64,000 nucleotides of DNA, from positions 62,001 to 126,000 of the forward strand of contig CBDDLH010000005.1 of NCBI GenBank assembly GCA_965230565.1, in the 5' to 3' direction. Positions 8,883 through 18,700 of this stretch are shown here, piece by piece. Both the position numbers and the translations under genes were made by a program. The DNA comes from BCD1 sp965230565 (GTDB taxonomy: Bacteria; Bacteroidota; Bacteroidia; Chitinophagales; Saprospiraceae). Each line of letters opens with the position of its first letter. The first letter of the stretch is position 1. A model generated the notes under the pieces. It did not search any database. It saw only the letters and a program-made list of their open reading frames with translations, and was not told the origin of the DNA.

Positions 8883-9419
8883 TTACTTTTTACTTAACAA
8901 AGCATAAATATCCACACTGATGAATTTTCCGTTTTTGACCTCACAATCCCGCATGGTTCCTTCGAGTTCAAAATCCAGTTTGGCCATGCCCTTTTTACAA
9001 TTGATATTTTCAGATTCGACAAAGCCTTCTATCCGGTGAAGGTCCAGTTGTTCAAAAGCAAAATCACAAAGGGTGATCAAGGCTTCTTTCATGAAACCCT
9101 TTCCCCAAAATTCAGGCAATAACCAGAATCCGATTTCAGCCTTTTTGTGCGTTTTGTCAAGGTCGTTGAATCCTCCTGCGCCCATGAATATTCCATTTTC
9201 AACATCACAAACGGCCCACCATATGCCTGTGCCTTTTTTTTTGAGATCGGCAAACCATTGCATTTGCAATTTGGTGGCTTCCAGACTATCGTAACTCACC
9301 CCGTAATATTTGATGATGTCGGGATGGGAAAGGCCCTTGAAGATGTTGGGTAAATCCTGATCAGTGATCTGGCGAAGCAATAATCTTGAGGTGGTGAGGG
9401 TAGGAAAGGTGGTGTTCAT
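8883..9419 (-). CDS. GNAT family N-acetyltransferase, RimJ/RimL-like
   Basis: A 178-residue cytoplasmic protein with the full GNAT fold: TTSRLLLRQITDQDLP at the start, a central GAGGFNDLDKTHKKAEIGFWL strand pair, the acetyl-CoA loop LLPEFWGKGFMKEAL, and the final HRIEGFVESENINCKKGMAKL. This order is that of RimJ/RimL-type enzymes that acetylate protein N-termini or small amines. Substrate is unknown. The start lies 40 bases after a large inverted repeat (9459-9552) that separates it from the protease gene upstream. Confidence 0.9.
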   Translation of the reverse strand: MNTTFPTLTTSRLLLRQITDQDLPNIFKGLSHPDIIKYYGVSYDSLEATKLQMQWFADLKKKGTGIWWAVCDVENGIFMGAGGFNDLDKTHKKAEIGFWLLPEFWGKGFMKEALITLCDFAFEQLDLHRIEGFVESENINCKKGMAKLDFELEGTMRDCEVKNGKFISVDIYALLSKK

Positions 9420-9458
9420 TTTAAGGGTAAATGTTGGAATGAGGAATGAATTTGAGGT

Positions 9459-9552
9459 GGAACCGCAGAATTTCCAACCGCAGAATATCGAATTCCGAAG
9501 TTTTTTATCACTTCTATATTCGATATTTGAAATTCTGCGGTTCTGCGGTTCC
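9459..9552. repeat. Imperfect 32-base inverted repeat built from CCGCAGAA units
   Basis: The left arm (9459-9490) begins GGAACCGCAGAATTTCC and holds two CCGCAGAA units. The right arm (9521-9552) is its imperfect reverse complement, ending CTGCGGTTCTGCGGTTCC. A 30-base AT-rich spacer separates them. It lies between the 3' end of the M36 protease gene and the acetyltransferase start. It could act as a transcript-end stem, but the unit repetition points to a dispersed palindromic element. Confidence 0.6.
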
Positions 9553-9588
9553 GTTAGTGTGTTTTTTTATTCTCCCTTGAAGCTTTTT

Positions 9589-12500
9589 TTACCTTTTCAC
9601 AACCAACTTCCTCATCTCGATGAATTGCTGGCCCTGAATCTTTATTAAATAAACAGCAGCAGGCAGTTGAGCTACTTCGAGGTCCGCAAATTGCTGGCCC
9701 GCACGAAGCGTTGTGCTATTCAGTAGTTTGCCGCTGATGTCAAGTGTCTCTATCTGCAGATCTTCCGTAAGGGTATTTTCAAGTGCAACTCTTGCCCATC
9801 CGTCAGCCGGATTAGGTAAAATGGTTACGCCATATCCTTCCGGGAAGATATTTTGGAGGCTGGTAACAGTTGTAAATGTCTGCGTACTGGAACACGCTCC
9901 GTCATTGATGGTCAGTGAAACTGTATAATTGTCTACGTATTCATAGGTATGAACCGGATTTTGTTCAGTTGATGTATTGCCATCACCAAAATCCCATAAC
10001 CAGCTGGTAGCACCTGTTGATTCGTCTGTAAAGGAAACGCTGAGGTCTCCTTCATCCACGAAACTGAAATCGCTGGTAACTGCGCTTACTGTCACGGGCA
10101 CCGAAGCAGAAATACATTGCACGGGGCGAACCTCAATGTCGTAGAAATAATAGTAATAGCTATTTTCCGTAGGGAAGGCAGAGGAATTGACAATGGTCAA
10201 CATATCCTCCAATTCAAACGGGTATCCTGGCGCCTCATCATTTCTGTAAAGACCGACGTTGTTTCCTCCAATATTGTAATCACCAGCTTCAGGAACAGTC
10301 ATGTTCAGGAATATTCTTTCAGGACCTCCTGAAAGAAATACAGTTACCTGATCGATGATTTCGGCTCCGGCAGGCGCACCCCCATCAGTATTAAATCCAC
10401 TTCCGATGGTAAATGTTCTTTCTCCAGATCCCTGAGCATTAACCCATACCGAGACGATCTCAATGGCCTGATCTGCTGTAAAATTCAAAGCCCCGTGATA
10501 GGCGGAGTTATGATATCCTCCGCTTCCGAAACCCGGATCTTCCGGCCCAATATATCCTGAAGGACCCCCTTCAAGATTTTCTACATAAAAGGTTTGAGGG
10601 CTCCCAACAGAAGTTACTTCATAAAAAGGACCATTATGAATGACCTGTCCATCCTCATCCCGCCATTGTGCCAGTCCGGTGGTAGTTGTTACGATTTGTG
10701 CGTCATCACCAAGGCATACCTGCACATCTTCCACTTCAGGTGAAGGTGGTAGCTCGATAGTAATTTGCTGGGTTGTAGTGTCATTTCCGATATTATTGGA
10801 AACAACCAACTGAATCGTATAGGTACCACTACCCGGGAAAGTATTAACAGGGTTTTGGTCCGTTGAAATATTCCCATCTCCGAAAGTCCATTCATAGGTG
10901 TGTATAATATCATAACTTTCGTTAATGAAGGAAATTTCGCTGGAACATGAGTTTACACTTACGGTAGAGAATTGAGCAACCGGAGCTTCTGTAGCCACCA
11001 GACACGCGGGAGGTAAATCAAATGCTTCGACCTGATCCGTTCTGCTTGATGGACTTCCCTGATCAGCGCTGTATCCCAATCCACGATTGGCAAACGCTTC
11101 CCAGATCAGACACTGGTGGGCACCGTCGTAAAGTAATTCATCCGCTGCCAGAATGGCATCGCGTCCATCGACCATACCGGGGTTGCAAGGCTGAATTTTC
11201 AAAGCCTCGGTAACCAACTGCATGGCAATATTATTACCTCCGGTTCCCTGGTAAAGATCCGGATCAGGAGTCCCGCCATATTCATCGATAAGTGCCCAGG
11301 TCATATCCCACAACACGGTGGCAAAAATGAAGCCTACTCCATGAGGTTGGGAAATACTTGACGTATTATTCGAATCTCCATAGGTATATGGATTGATATT
11401 GAAATCGGTAGAATAAGGAGCTGGACGAATTCCGGTTCCGGTAATAGGTTCTCCACTGGACCACGTACCCATACCTCTGACGTCAGTTCCCTGATCTCCT
11501 GGTTCTATAGTGATAACCGTTGCAAACCAGTCACTCCAGCCTTCTCCCATTTGTTCGTCACCCCATAGACAATCAGCATTATCTCCACCTCCGGTCAATC
11601 TGTTGGAAATCCCGTGCGTATATTCGTGAGCGATGATCCCATTATCAAAATCGGCATCCTGTATGATTTCCTCGAGGCCTGCATTACTGATGGATGCACT
11701 CACCGGACCATTTTCCAATTCTGCTTTGATCAGATCTCCGTCACTTTTAAAGATCATGATCGAAGGAATGGTAATTTGACCTTCGGTTCCTCCCATGGTA
11801 ATAGGCGCTCCGTCGTTGTTGTTGACAACGATTACGGCTACCGCTCCCTGGTTTTGTGCACTTAACACCTTTACGGTGAAATTACATTCCCCCCTATCAA
11901 CCAGTGCAATTTTACCAGCAAGATCCGCTCCGTTCACAATCGTTTCACATCCGTCATTGATAGGATCAACATCATCCTCTACCAACACAACTTCAGCAGT
12001 GATAGGTGTTGCCGGCAGACCAGGTCCGAAATTAGCATCGGTGGACGGATAGGAGCCTTCAATGGCAGCAGGGCTATGGATATTTAGAAATTCTCCAAAA
12101 CCACCATACCACAAATACATCTGCATCCTTGGATTGAAACCATCCGGTGGAGTGGCGAAGTTGGCATTGTTGGACCCACTACCGTCCTGGGCTTCAGCCA
12201 GGACATAATCATCACCTTCTCCTCCATGACCGTAATTGCTCAACTGGAAATTTCCACTGGCTTCATCAAAACCGTAATAATACCAGATGTCGTGCATCAT
12301 ATTGTTCAGATAGAAAAGGTTGGTGATAGCCGCCGGCTGGTAATCAACAGGGTTGTCAGCAGGGTTATATGGGAAATCAAATTCAAGCGTTTCCCCGCCA
12401 TCAGGACTGAACCCGGCGTCAGGATTATTGGTGTCACCGGCATCTTCATAAGCAAAAACATTATTACCTCTGGTGATGGTATATTCGGCACCGTCTACAC

Positions 12501-13320
12501 CGTTTGTATCATGCCAGCCATAAGGAGATGCATCAGCATCAGCCGGGTCTGTAACTATCGACCGGTCCCCGTGGCCAGGGCTTTCAAGAGGAAGCGGGAA
12601 TACATTATAGGAATTAGGGAGATTGAAGGTTCCCAATGATTTTTTCGTTGATTTTTTGGCATGTCCGTGATCGCATTTGGCAAAAACGGTATGATCTACC
12701 TTGCAATGGGTAACCCAGTCGTTTTTATGAACCAGCTCTCCTGTGTGAGCATCTATGCGTACAGACCACCAGTGATTGGCATCAAGCGTATAAATGGAGA
12801 GGTTCCAGACCAGGCGTACATCCTTTTCGGAAATGGCCTGAAACATGAGTTCTACCGGAATGTTCTCCAGGGAAATTCCGGCTTTATTGTATAGAAATCT
12901 TGTCGAACTGGTTGCTTCCAGGGCACGAAGGTTAGCCGGCGAGGGCAGATTCAGTTGCTGTGCCGCAGATTGAATCGCCTCAAAAGGGTTCAGCGTTGGG
13001 GTCGTGTAACTCGCCTTTTTGTCTAAATTTTGAACCAATCGGTTTCCAAAACTAACCACCTTACCATTTTTAATGGCAAAATTGGCTACACCGTTAAAAA
13101 TACCAATCCCCTGATACTGCTGGCGGATATACACATAGGTCGCTCCGCTTTGGCGGGAAGTATGTTGATCCGTAATAGTCCAGCCTTTTATATCATTAGA
13201 GGAAAGTTCAAGGGCCTTGCTATTGGCCTCAAGGTACTGCTGGATGATAGTCGTTGAATTTTGTCCGGTCATTACAATGCTGCCCAGCAGGAACAGCGCC
13301 ATTAGGAAAGATTTTTTCAT
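9589..13320 (-). CDS. Fungalysin-type (M36) metallopeptidase with PA, PKD and T9SS domains
   Basis: A 1243-residue secreted zinc protease. Order: signal peptide (1-19), an FTP-like propeptide (about 30-200), the M36 peptidase domain (about 230-780) with zinc motif HEYTH at 565-569 followed by GISNRLTGG, and a protease-associated domain inserted near 435-530 (LAGKIALVDRGECNFTVK). A PKD domain follows at about 780-860, an uncharacterised beta region, a second PKD at about 1085-1155 (WLWDFGDGNTSTEQNP), and a T9SS sorting domain from about 1165 (ILPNPADGWARV to the end). It should be secreted as a zymogen and degrade extracellular protein. It is divergent from btaA across a 279-base gap. Confidence 0.95.
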   Translation of the reverse strand: MKKSFLMALFLLGSIVMTGQNSTTIIQQYLEANSKALELSSNDIKGWTITDQHTSRQSGATYVYIRQQYQGIGIFNGVANFAIKNGKVVSFGNRLVQNLDKKASYTTPTLNPFEAIQSAAQQLNLPSPANLRALEATSSTRFLYNKAGISLENIPVELMFQAISEKDVRLVWNLSIYTLDANHWWSVRIDAHTGELVHKNDWVTHCKVDHTVFAKCDHGHAKKSTKKSLGTFNLPNSYNVFPLPLESPGHGDRSIVTDPADADASPYGWHDTNGVDGAEYTITRGNNVFAYEDAGDTNNPDAGFSPDGGETLEFDFPYNPADNPVDYQPAAITNLFYLNNMMHDIWYYYGFDEASGNFQLSNYGHGGEGDDYVLAEAQDGSGSNNANFATPPDGFNPRMQMYLWYGGFGEFLNIHSPAAIEGSYPSTDANFGPGLPATPITAEVVLVEDDVDPINDGCETIVNGADLAGKIALVDRGECNFTVKVLSAQNQGAVAVIVVNNNDGAPITMGGTEGQITIPSIMIFKSDGDLIKAELENGPVSASISNAGLEEIIQDADFDNGIIAHEYTHGISNRLTGGGDNADCLWGDEQMGEGWSDWFATVITIEPGDQGTDVRGMGTWSSGEPITGTGIRPAPYSTDFNINPYTYGDSNNTSSISQPHGVGFIFATVLWDMTWALIDEYGGTPDPDLYQGTGGNNIAMQLVTEALKIQPCNPGMVDGRDAILAADELLYDGAHQCLIWEAFANRGLGYSADQGSPSSRTDQVEAFDLPPACLVATEAPVAQFSTVSVNSCSSEISFINESYDIIHTYEWTFGDGNISTDQNPVNTFPGSGTYTIQLVVSNNIGNDTTTQQITIELPPSPEVEDVQVCLGDDAQIVTTTTGLAQWRDEDGQVIHNGPFYEVTSVGSPQTFYVENLEGGPSGYIGPEDPGFGSGGYHNSAYHGALNFTADQAIEIVSVWVNAQGSGERTFTIGSGFNTDGGAPAGAEIIDQVTVFLSGGPERIFLNMTVPEAGDYNIGGNNVGLYRNDEAPGYPFELEDMLTIVNSSAFPTENSYYYYFYDIEVRPVQCISASVPVTVSAVTSDFSFVDEGDLSVSFTDESTGATSWLWDFGDGNTSTEQNPVHTYEYVDNYTVSLTINDGACSSTQTFTTVTSLQNIFPEGYGVTILPNPADGWARVALENTLTEDLQIETLDISGKLLNSTTLRAGQQFADLEVAQLPAAVYLIKIQGQQFIEMRKLVVKR

Positions 13321-13567
13321 ACTGAATCCGTAAATTTTGTTTGTGTTTTAAATCAGATTGATTGGTAAATGTGGGTGGTCAATTAGAGCCTGTAAAAATA
13401 ATAATAAAAAGGTTTTTCCGGCAAAAGGTTTAAGGCGGTGATTAGGTTGGTCTTATGCAAGACGAAATTTTTTGAGTGTAAACCGTACATCCGGTTATTT
13501 ACCTGTGGTTAATATAAACTTAAAGGAAAGATAATTCGATAAATGCTGGCTGTCCCGGCGTATTAAA

Positions 13568-13575
13568 TAATTTTG
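13568..13575 (+). promoter_or_regulatory. Candidate -7 element for btaA
   Basis: The sequence TAATTTTG fits the Bacteroidota -7 consensus TAnnTTTG and ends 24 bases before the btaA ATG. No clear TTG was found about 20 bases upstream, so support is limited to one half-site. The rest of the 13321-13599 divergent gap shows no other clear signal. Confidence 0.35.
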
Positions 13576-13599
13576 CTCGAATAAATAAAACCTATTAAT

Positions 13600-14757
13600 A
13601 TGCTCGTTGGAGAAAAGATCAGGCACTGGGTTTTCAATAAAGTACATACCGGAAACCTCGTCTACAATACCTGCTGGGAAGATCCCCGATGTGACAGGAA
13701 CTTGATGGAGTTTGATAAAAAGAGTGAGATTGTTATGATCACGAGCGCAGGTTGTAATGCTTTATCTTATTTGACGGACCGCCCAAAGACTATTCATTGT
13801 ATCGATATGAATTCCCGTCAAAATGCCTTGCTCCAATTGAAATTAGCCCTGCTTAAGAATACTGATCATGAGACTTTGTTTGGTTTCTTTGGCAAGGGAA
13901 AACATCCCCAATTCGATGTAATTTACGAACATTCCCTAAGGCAGTTTTTACCATCTTATGCCCAAAAATTCTGGGACCGGAACATTCGGTATTTTTCTGA
14001 CAAAGGTTTGCGTAAGAACTTTTACCATTACGGCACCTCCGGAATGATGGCCTGGTTGTTTTCGGGATATATCAAATCAAGGAAGAAGCTTAAAAAGCAA
14101 ATTAAAGCCTTGCTCAAGGCACAGGATCTGGAAACGCAAAGAGCCTTATATCCGCCCATTGAGAAAAAATTGTTGAACAAACTGGTACAGTCCGTGGTCA
14201 ATCGACATGTAACTATGTGCATGCTGGGAGTTCCTGAAAGCCAGCAGGAGTTGTTTGTCAACAAATATTATGACGGAGCTCTTGGTTTTATCAGGGAGCG
14301 GCTTCGCCATGTTTTTACAGAGCTTCCTATCCACGATAATTATTTCTACCGAATTTACATTGCAGGAAAATACTCCAAGACCTGTTGCCCGGATTATCTG
14401 AAGGTTGAAAACTTTAAAACACTGAGCAGTCAGGTTGATAAAGTAAATACCTATACCAGTACTGTTGCTGATTTTCTCAAGGAAAATCCCGGAAAATACT
14501 CCCATTTCATTTTACTGGATCATCAGGATTGGCTGGCAGCGAATGATACGGAAGCTTTAGAAGAGGAGTGGAGATTGATTCTTCAAAATAGCCGGCCCGG
14601 GACTAAAATCCTATTGAGATCGGCTGCAGAAAAGGTTGATTTCTTCCCTGATTTCGTATTGGAAAGCCTTGACTTTGAAGAAGAAAACGTTCGCATCCAA
14701 CATCAGTTGGACCGGGTAGGGACTTATGCCAGTACCTATCTGGGAATTGTGAAATGA
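13600..14757 (+). CDS. btaA: BtaA-like S-adenosylmethionine:diacylglycerol 3-amino-3-carboxypropyltransferase (DUF3419)
   Basis: A 385-residue protein of the DUF3419/BtaA family. Markers are NLVYNTCWEDPRCDRN (19-34), the SAM-binding segment MITSAGCNALSYL (46-58), and the acidic HCIDMNSRQNALLQLKLA that follows. The C-terminal half contains NYFYRIYIAGKYS-type wording and a final LLRSAAEKVDFFPDF. BtaA moves the aminocarboxypropyl group of SAM to diacylglycerol, giving diacylglyceryl-homoserine, the first step of DGTS betaine lipid synthesis at the membrane. A BtaB-like methyltransferase follows 32 bases downstream on the same strand, completing the known two-gene pathway. BtaA function is inferred from family and context; in other bacteria it is induced by phosphate starvation. 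I saw no Pho box. Confidence 0.85.
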   Translation: MLVGEKIRHWVFNKVHTGNLVYNTCWEDPRCDRNLMEFDKKSEIVMITSAGCNALSYLTDRPKTIHCIDMNSRQNALLQLKLALLKNTDHETLFGFFGKGKHPQFDVIYEHSLRQFLPSYAQKFWDRNIRYFSDKGLRKNFYHYGTSGMMAWLFSGYIKSRKKLKKQIKALLKAQDLETQRALYPPIEKKLLNKLVQSVVNRHVTMCMLGVPESQQELFVNKYYDGALGFIRERLRHVFTELPIHDNYFYRIYIAGKYSKTCCPDYLKVENFKTLSSQVDKVNTYTSTVADFLKENPGKYSHFILLDHQDWLAANDTEALEEEWRLILQNSRPGTKILLRSAAEKVDFFPDFVLESLDFEEENVRIQHQLDRVGTYASTYLGIVK

Positions 14758-14789
14758 CCCAATTGTCCCTAATCCGATAAAAATCTGAC

Positions 14790-15440
14790 ATGAACACCAC
14801 AACCGTTACCCATACTTCAAAAGAACAGCAGGCAGAGGCCATGAAAGCCTACTACAAACTGCATGCTAAAATATATGATTTAACCCGTTGGAGTTTCTTA
14901 TTTGGCCGTAAAAAGATCATTCGAATGCTGGCCGATATAAACCCTTCCGCCCGTCGGATCCTTGAGGTAGGATGTGGAACGGGGTACAATCTTAAAAGAC
15001 TGGGCAATCAGTTTCCGCTCACCCAGGTGATCGGAATGGATGTTTCCCAAAAGATGCTTCAAAAAGCACGTAAGAATACCACTGTTTTCGAGGATCGTAT
15101 CCAGCTCATTGAACAAGCGTACACTTTTGGTGATATGAAATTCAATGCCAAAATGGATATGATCCTTTTTTCTTACGCACTGACCATGATCAACCCTCAA
15201 TGGGAAGAATTGATCGCCCAAACGGCCTATGACCTCAAACCCGGAGGATTGATCGCCGTTGTCGATTTTTATGATTCCAGGCATCAGTGGTTCAAAAATC
15301 ATATGGGGAATAATCATGTGCGTATGGATGGACATTTGAATCCGGTGCTCAAGCGTCATTTTCAAACAGAACATGAGCAGGTCAGGAAAGCTTATGGAGG
15401 GGTCTGGCAATATTTTATTTATATCGGAAGGAAAGGGTAA
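14790..15440 (+). CDS. btaB: BtaB-like SAM-dependent methyltransferase
   Basis: A 216-residue class I methyltransferase. Glycine loop ILEVGCGTGYNLKRLG (57-72), acidic strand-2 end VIGMDVSQKML, and the post-II motif YALTMINPQWEEL. The C-terminus carries VVDFYDSRHQWFKNHMG and GGVWQYFIYIGRKG. BtaB converts diacylglyceryl-homoserine to DGTS by three N-methylations. The assignment rests on pairing with btaA 32 bases upstream: a lone methyltransferase of this size could not be assigned. An alternative is a phospholipid N-methyltransferase or an unrelated enzyme, but no other lipid gene is near. Confidence 0.75.
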   Translation: MNTTTVTHTSKEQQAEAMKAYYKLHAKIYDLTRWSFLFGRKKIIRMLADINPSARRILEVGCGTGYNLKRLGNQFPLTQVIGMDVSQKMLQKARKNTTVFEDRIQLIEQAYTFGDMKFNAKMDMILFSYALTMINPQWEELIAQTAYDLKPGGLIAVVDFYDSRHQWFKNHMGNNHVRMDGHLNPVLKRHFQTEHEQVRKAYGGVWQYFIYIGRKG

Positions 15441-15563
15441 AATTAGGTTGCTTTTTTCGAAAGGGTTTTCAATTAGAGTTGATAATCGATTTCTGGTAAT
15501 TCAGGAAAATTTCCAGCTATAAAAAAAACAACTGGTACTGAATAGAGTGGCTCAGTTGAATAG

Positions 15564-15637
15564 TTCACGCAGATAACGCAGCATCCTATTTAAAATTAAA
15601 AAATTATATCAGCAATGATCCGCGTAATCCACGTGAA
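15564..15637. repeat. Palindromic TTCACGCAGATAACGCAG element
   Basis: The left arm TTCACGCAGATAACGCAGC (from 15564) and right arm GATCCGCGTAATCCACGTGAA (15617-15637, last 20 shown in part) are imperfect reverse complements around an AT-rich centre. An identical 18-base TTCACGCAGATAACGCAG occurs at 62695-62712. It lies in the convergent gap between btaB and the SprB-repeat gene. It has no coding capacity. Confidence 0.6.
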
Positions 15638-15702
15638 ATAATACAAAATTTTGCGATGAGGTTTATTCTTTTTTTAAGCCAACTTCGCCTTTTGAATCGT
15701 TA

Positions 15703-18700
15703 TTAGCGATTGATAACGATCTTTTTATAAAATAAGTGACCATTTTTTTGCAGTAGGAGCGTGTAAAAACCTTCCGGTAAATCTCCCAGGCCAACCCCAA
15801 TGGTTTTGTCGTCAATCAGCTCTTGAGTAATATTTACTTTCTTTCCCTCACTTGAAAAAAGGATGAACGATTCCAACTGACCACTGTCATTTTGAATGAT
15901 CAAATAGTTATGGGCAGGATTCGGGAATATCCTGATAGAACGATTATCAATTTCCGAAATGGCATCAACAATATTTAATATAATGGTAGTGTCCATTATA
16001 CAATCATTAATATCAGTGACCGTAAGCGTGTAACTTCCTTCTGCCAATCCAGTGATTGAATTGATGGTTTCTCCATTACTCCAATTGAAGGAATAAGGTG
16101 ATGTGCCCCCGGAAACGATAGCTTCAATGGCTCCCTCCAATTCAGTTGTTTCGAGGTCGTCATTGGTGATATTTAAATCAATGATTAGTGCAGGGGGAGT
16201 GGTGATCTCAATATTTTCTATGATGGTACAACCTAAACTGTCCGTTACTAAAATGAAATAATCGCCGGCAGGAACTCCGGAAATCGTATTTCCGGTCGAA
16301 CCGTTATTCCATTGATAATTATATGGCGGGTTTCCTTCGGTAACGAAAACTACAGCACTCCCGTCTTCATCTCCATAACATTCGGGATGGTTAATATCTG
16401 AGAGGATGGATAAAACCGATTCCTGAATTTCAACCGAGTCTGCCCGCAGACAACCATTAGCATCCTCGACCGTTACAGCATAAATACCTGAAGGCAGGTT
16501 GTCAATCAAATCGGTACTGGCACCCGTATTCCATGAATATTCATAAGGTTGAGTACCTACTGAGATATTGACGCTGGCAGAACCATCCTGCTCGCCGTTA
16601 CAACTTGCGGATACCTGTCCTGCCTCAATAACAAGGTTCGTGGAGTCTATTTCAAACGTATACATTGCGGTACATCCGTAAGCATCCACTATATTGACCG
16701 TGTGGGATCCGCTGCTTAGATTGTTGTTTTGGTCATCTCCTGAAAGGCCGTCCCATGTGAATTCGAATGGCGATTGACCTTCCTGGATCGTTATTATAGC
16801 TGAGCCATTATCCATGCCAACACAGGCAGGTTTTTCAACGGATAGCTGCGTTTCAAGCATACTTTGCTGAATAATGATCGAATCTGAGAAAACACAATCA
16901 TTGGCATCGATGATTTGTACTGAGTACTGTCCGGGAGCTAAATTGGAAATCGTATCTGTTTGAAGTCCGTTGGACCATAGAAGATTGTAAGGCGGCAACC
17001 CTTCCTGAATGACAACGTAAGCCTGTCCATCGGGTTCTTCAAAACAGGTTTTGTCTTGCTTCATCAGGGTGGCGGATAAATCCATTTGCTCCAGTGAAAT
17101 TTCAAATTCTTCGGTACAGCCATTTTCATTGTTCGCTATTACCGTATAGGTGCCTTGTTCCAGGCCGGTCAATTCCTCCTCAAAAGAGATATCATTCCAG
17201 GTGAAAACTGTGGAATTGTTAGCACTGGTATTTATGATACTACCATTATTTTCACCACAGGTAGCGTCAATTTTGTCAAAAGACGGAGCAAACCAAAGAC
17301 ATTCCGCACAAGCTGGATTTACTTCTGTAACAGCAAGTACGTGTCCCAGGATGATATTAACTTCCCCATCCTGGTCATAGTCGGTAACTTCGATGGCGTC
17401 ATATTCTCCCAAATTACGGGCAATCGGTTGACTGGTAATGTAATCACCGGTATGATCGATGTAATAAATAAGGTCATCCGAGGTTGCGATTATTTCAGGG
17501 GTGGAATCCCCATTCAGATCGTGGATTTCAATTCCGTTAATGGCATTAGGTGAAATCAAAAAGGTTTCCAGAACTTCCATGGTATTACCCTCAATAATCT
17601 GGATATGGCCGCTTTCCATTCCGGCAATGATCTCCAGGTTTCCGGAATCGTCCCAATCGTAGAGTTTTATGGCAGAATACTGATCACTGGTACTTTGGCT
17701 TTGCACATAGTCCCCGTTGTCGAATTTGTAAATCTTGTTTCGACAATAAACGATTTCACTTTCCGGGTCGTCATCAATATTTCCGGTAAGTAGTCCTTTG
17801 GGTATACCGAAACCTGAATTTTCTTCACTTTCCCATTCTATAATGAAATTTTCACTATTGAAGATATAAACTTTTGATCCGGTCGCACAGATTAATTCCA
17901 AGGCATTGTCACCGTCAATATCATCTACCTCCAATGCAAAAAAGGCATCGATATCAGAACTGAAATCAAATTGGTGGATCGTTTCGATACTATGGGTATT
18001 CCCGTCTATCACCCATAATTTTCCATTGTAGGTATAACCCGCAGCGACAATAATATCCAGGTCACCATCACTATGATAGTCTGCTATTTCAATGTTGTAA
18101 ATTCCCGTCCAGATGTTTGCGAGGAAGTCTTCATCAGACCGGAATTCAATGGCTTTTGTTTCAGCATCATAGATCGTTAAAATCCCGCTGTCCCCACTAT
18201 TACTTTCATAACTAATCGCTATGATCTCCTGCTGTCCATCTTCATCTACATCTTCGATCTCTATGGCATAATACGGACCATCGATGTGCTGGCTTTGCCA
18301 TTCAAGAATGTCATCATCCAGATCATAAACAAATAAATGATCTGAACCGGAAGAAGAACAACCAGCTCCCCAGACAACTTCCTGGTTCTGGTCATTATCA
18401 AAATCTGCAACCGTCACTCCTGTGGAACCATGTGCGGGGTTGTCGAAGGACCAGATGAGCCAACCGGTTGTAGAATTGTGGCAGTGGAAGTCTCCCCATT
18501 GGCCATCGCCATACAGGATTTCTTCGATCCCGTCACCGTTGAGGTCCTGGAGAGAAAAAGCAGCTATGTCTATATTTGTTTCTATATCAAATTTTAGAGA
18601 GGCTGTTTCCACATCGTACACTTCTATAGAGTACCAGAGGTTGGCGACAATAGCTTCGAGCTTATTATCCGCATCTACATCCGTCAGTTCAATATGACCG

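Noticed and set aside
9713..13257. Several open frames of 60-140 residues on the plus strand within the M36 protease gene
   Set aside because: They are antisense shadows of a long gene with clear domains, and none resembles a known family. The same holds for antisense frames inside the other long genes.
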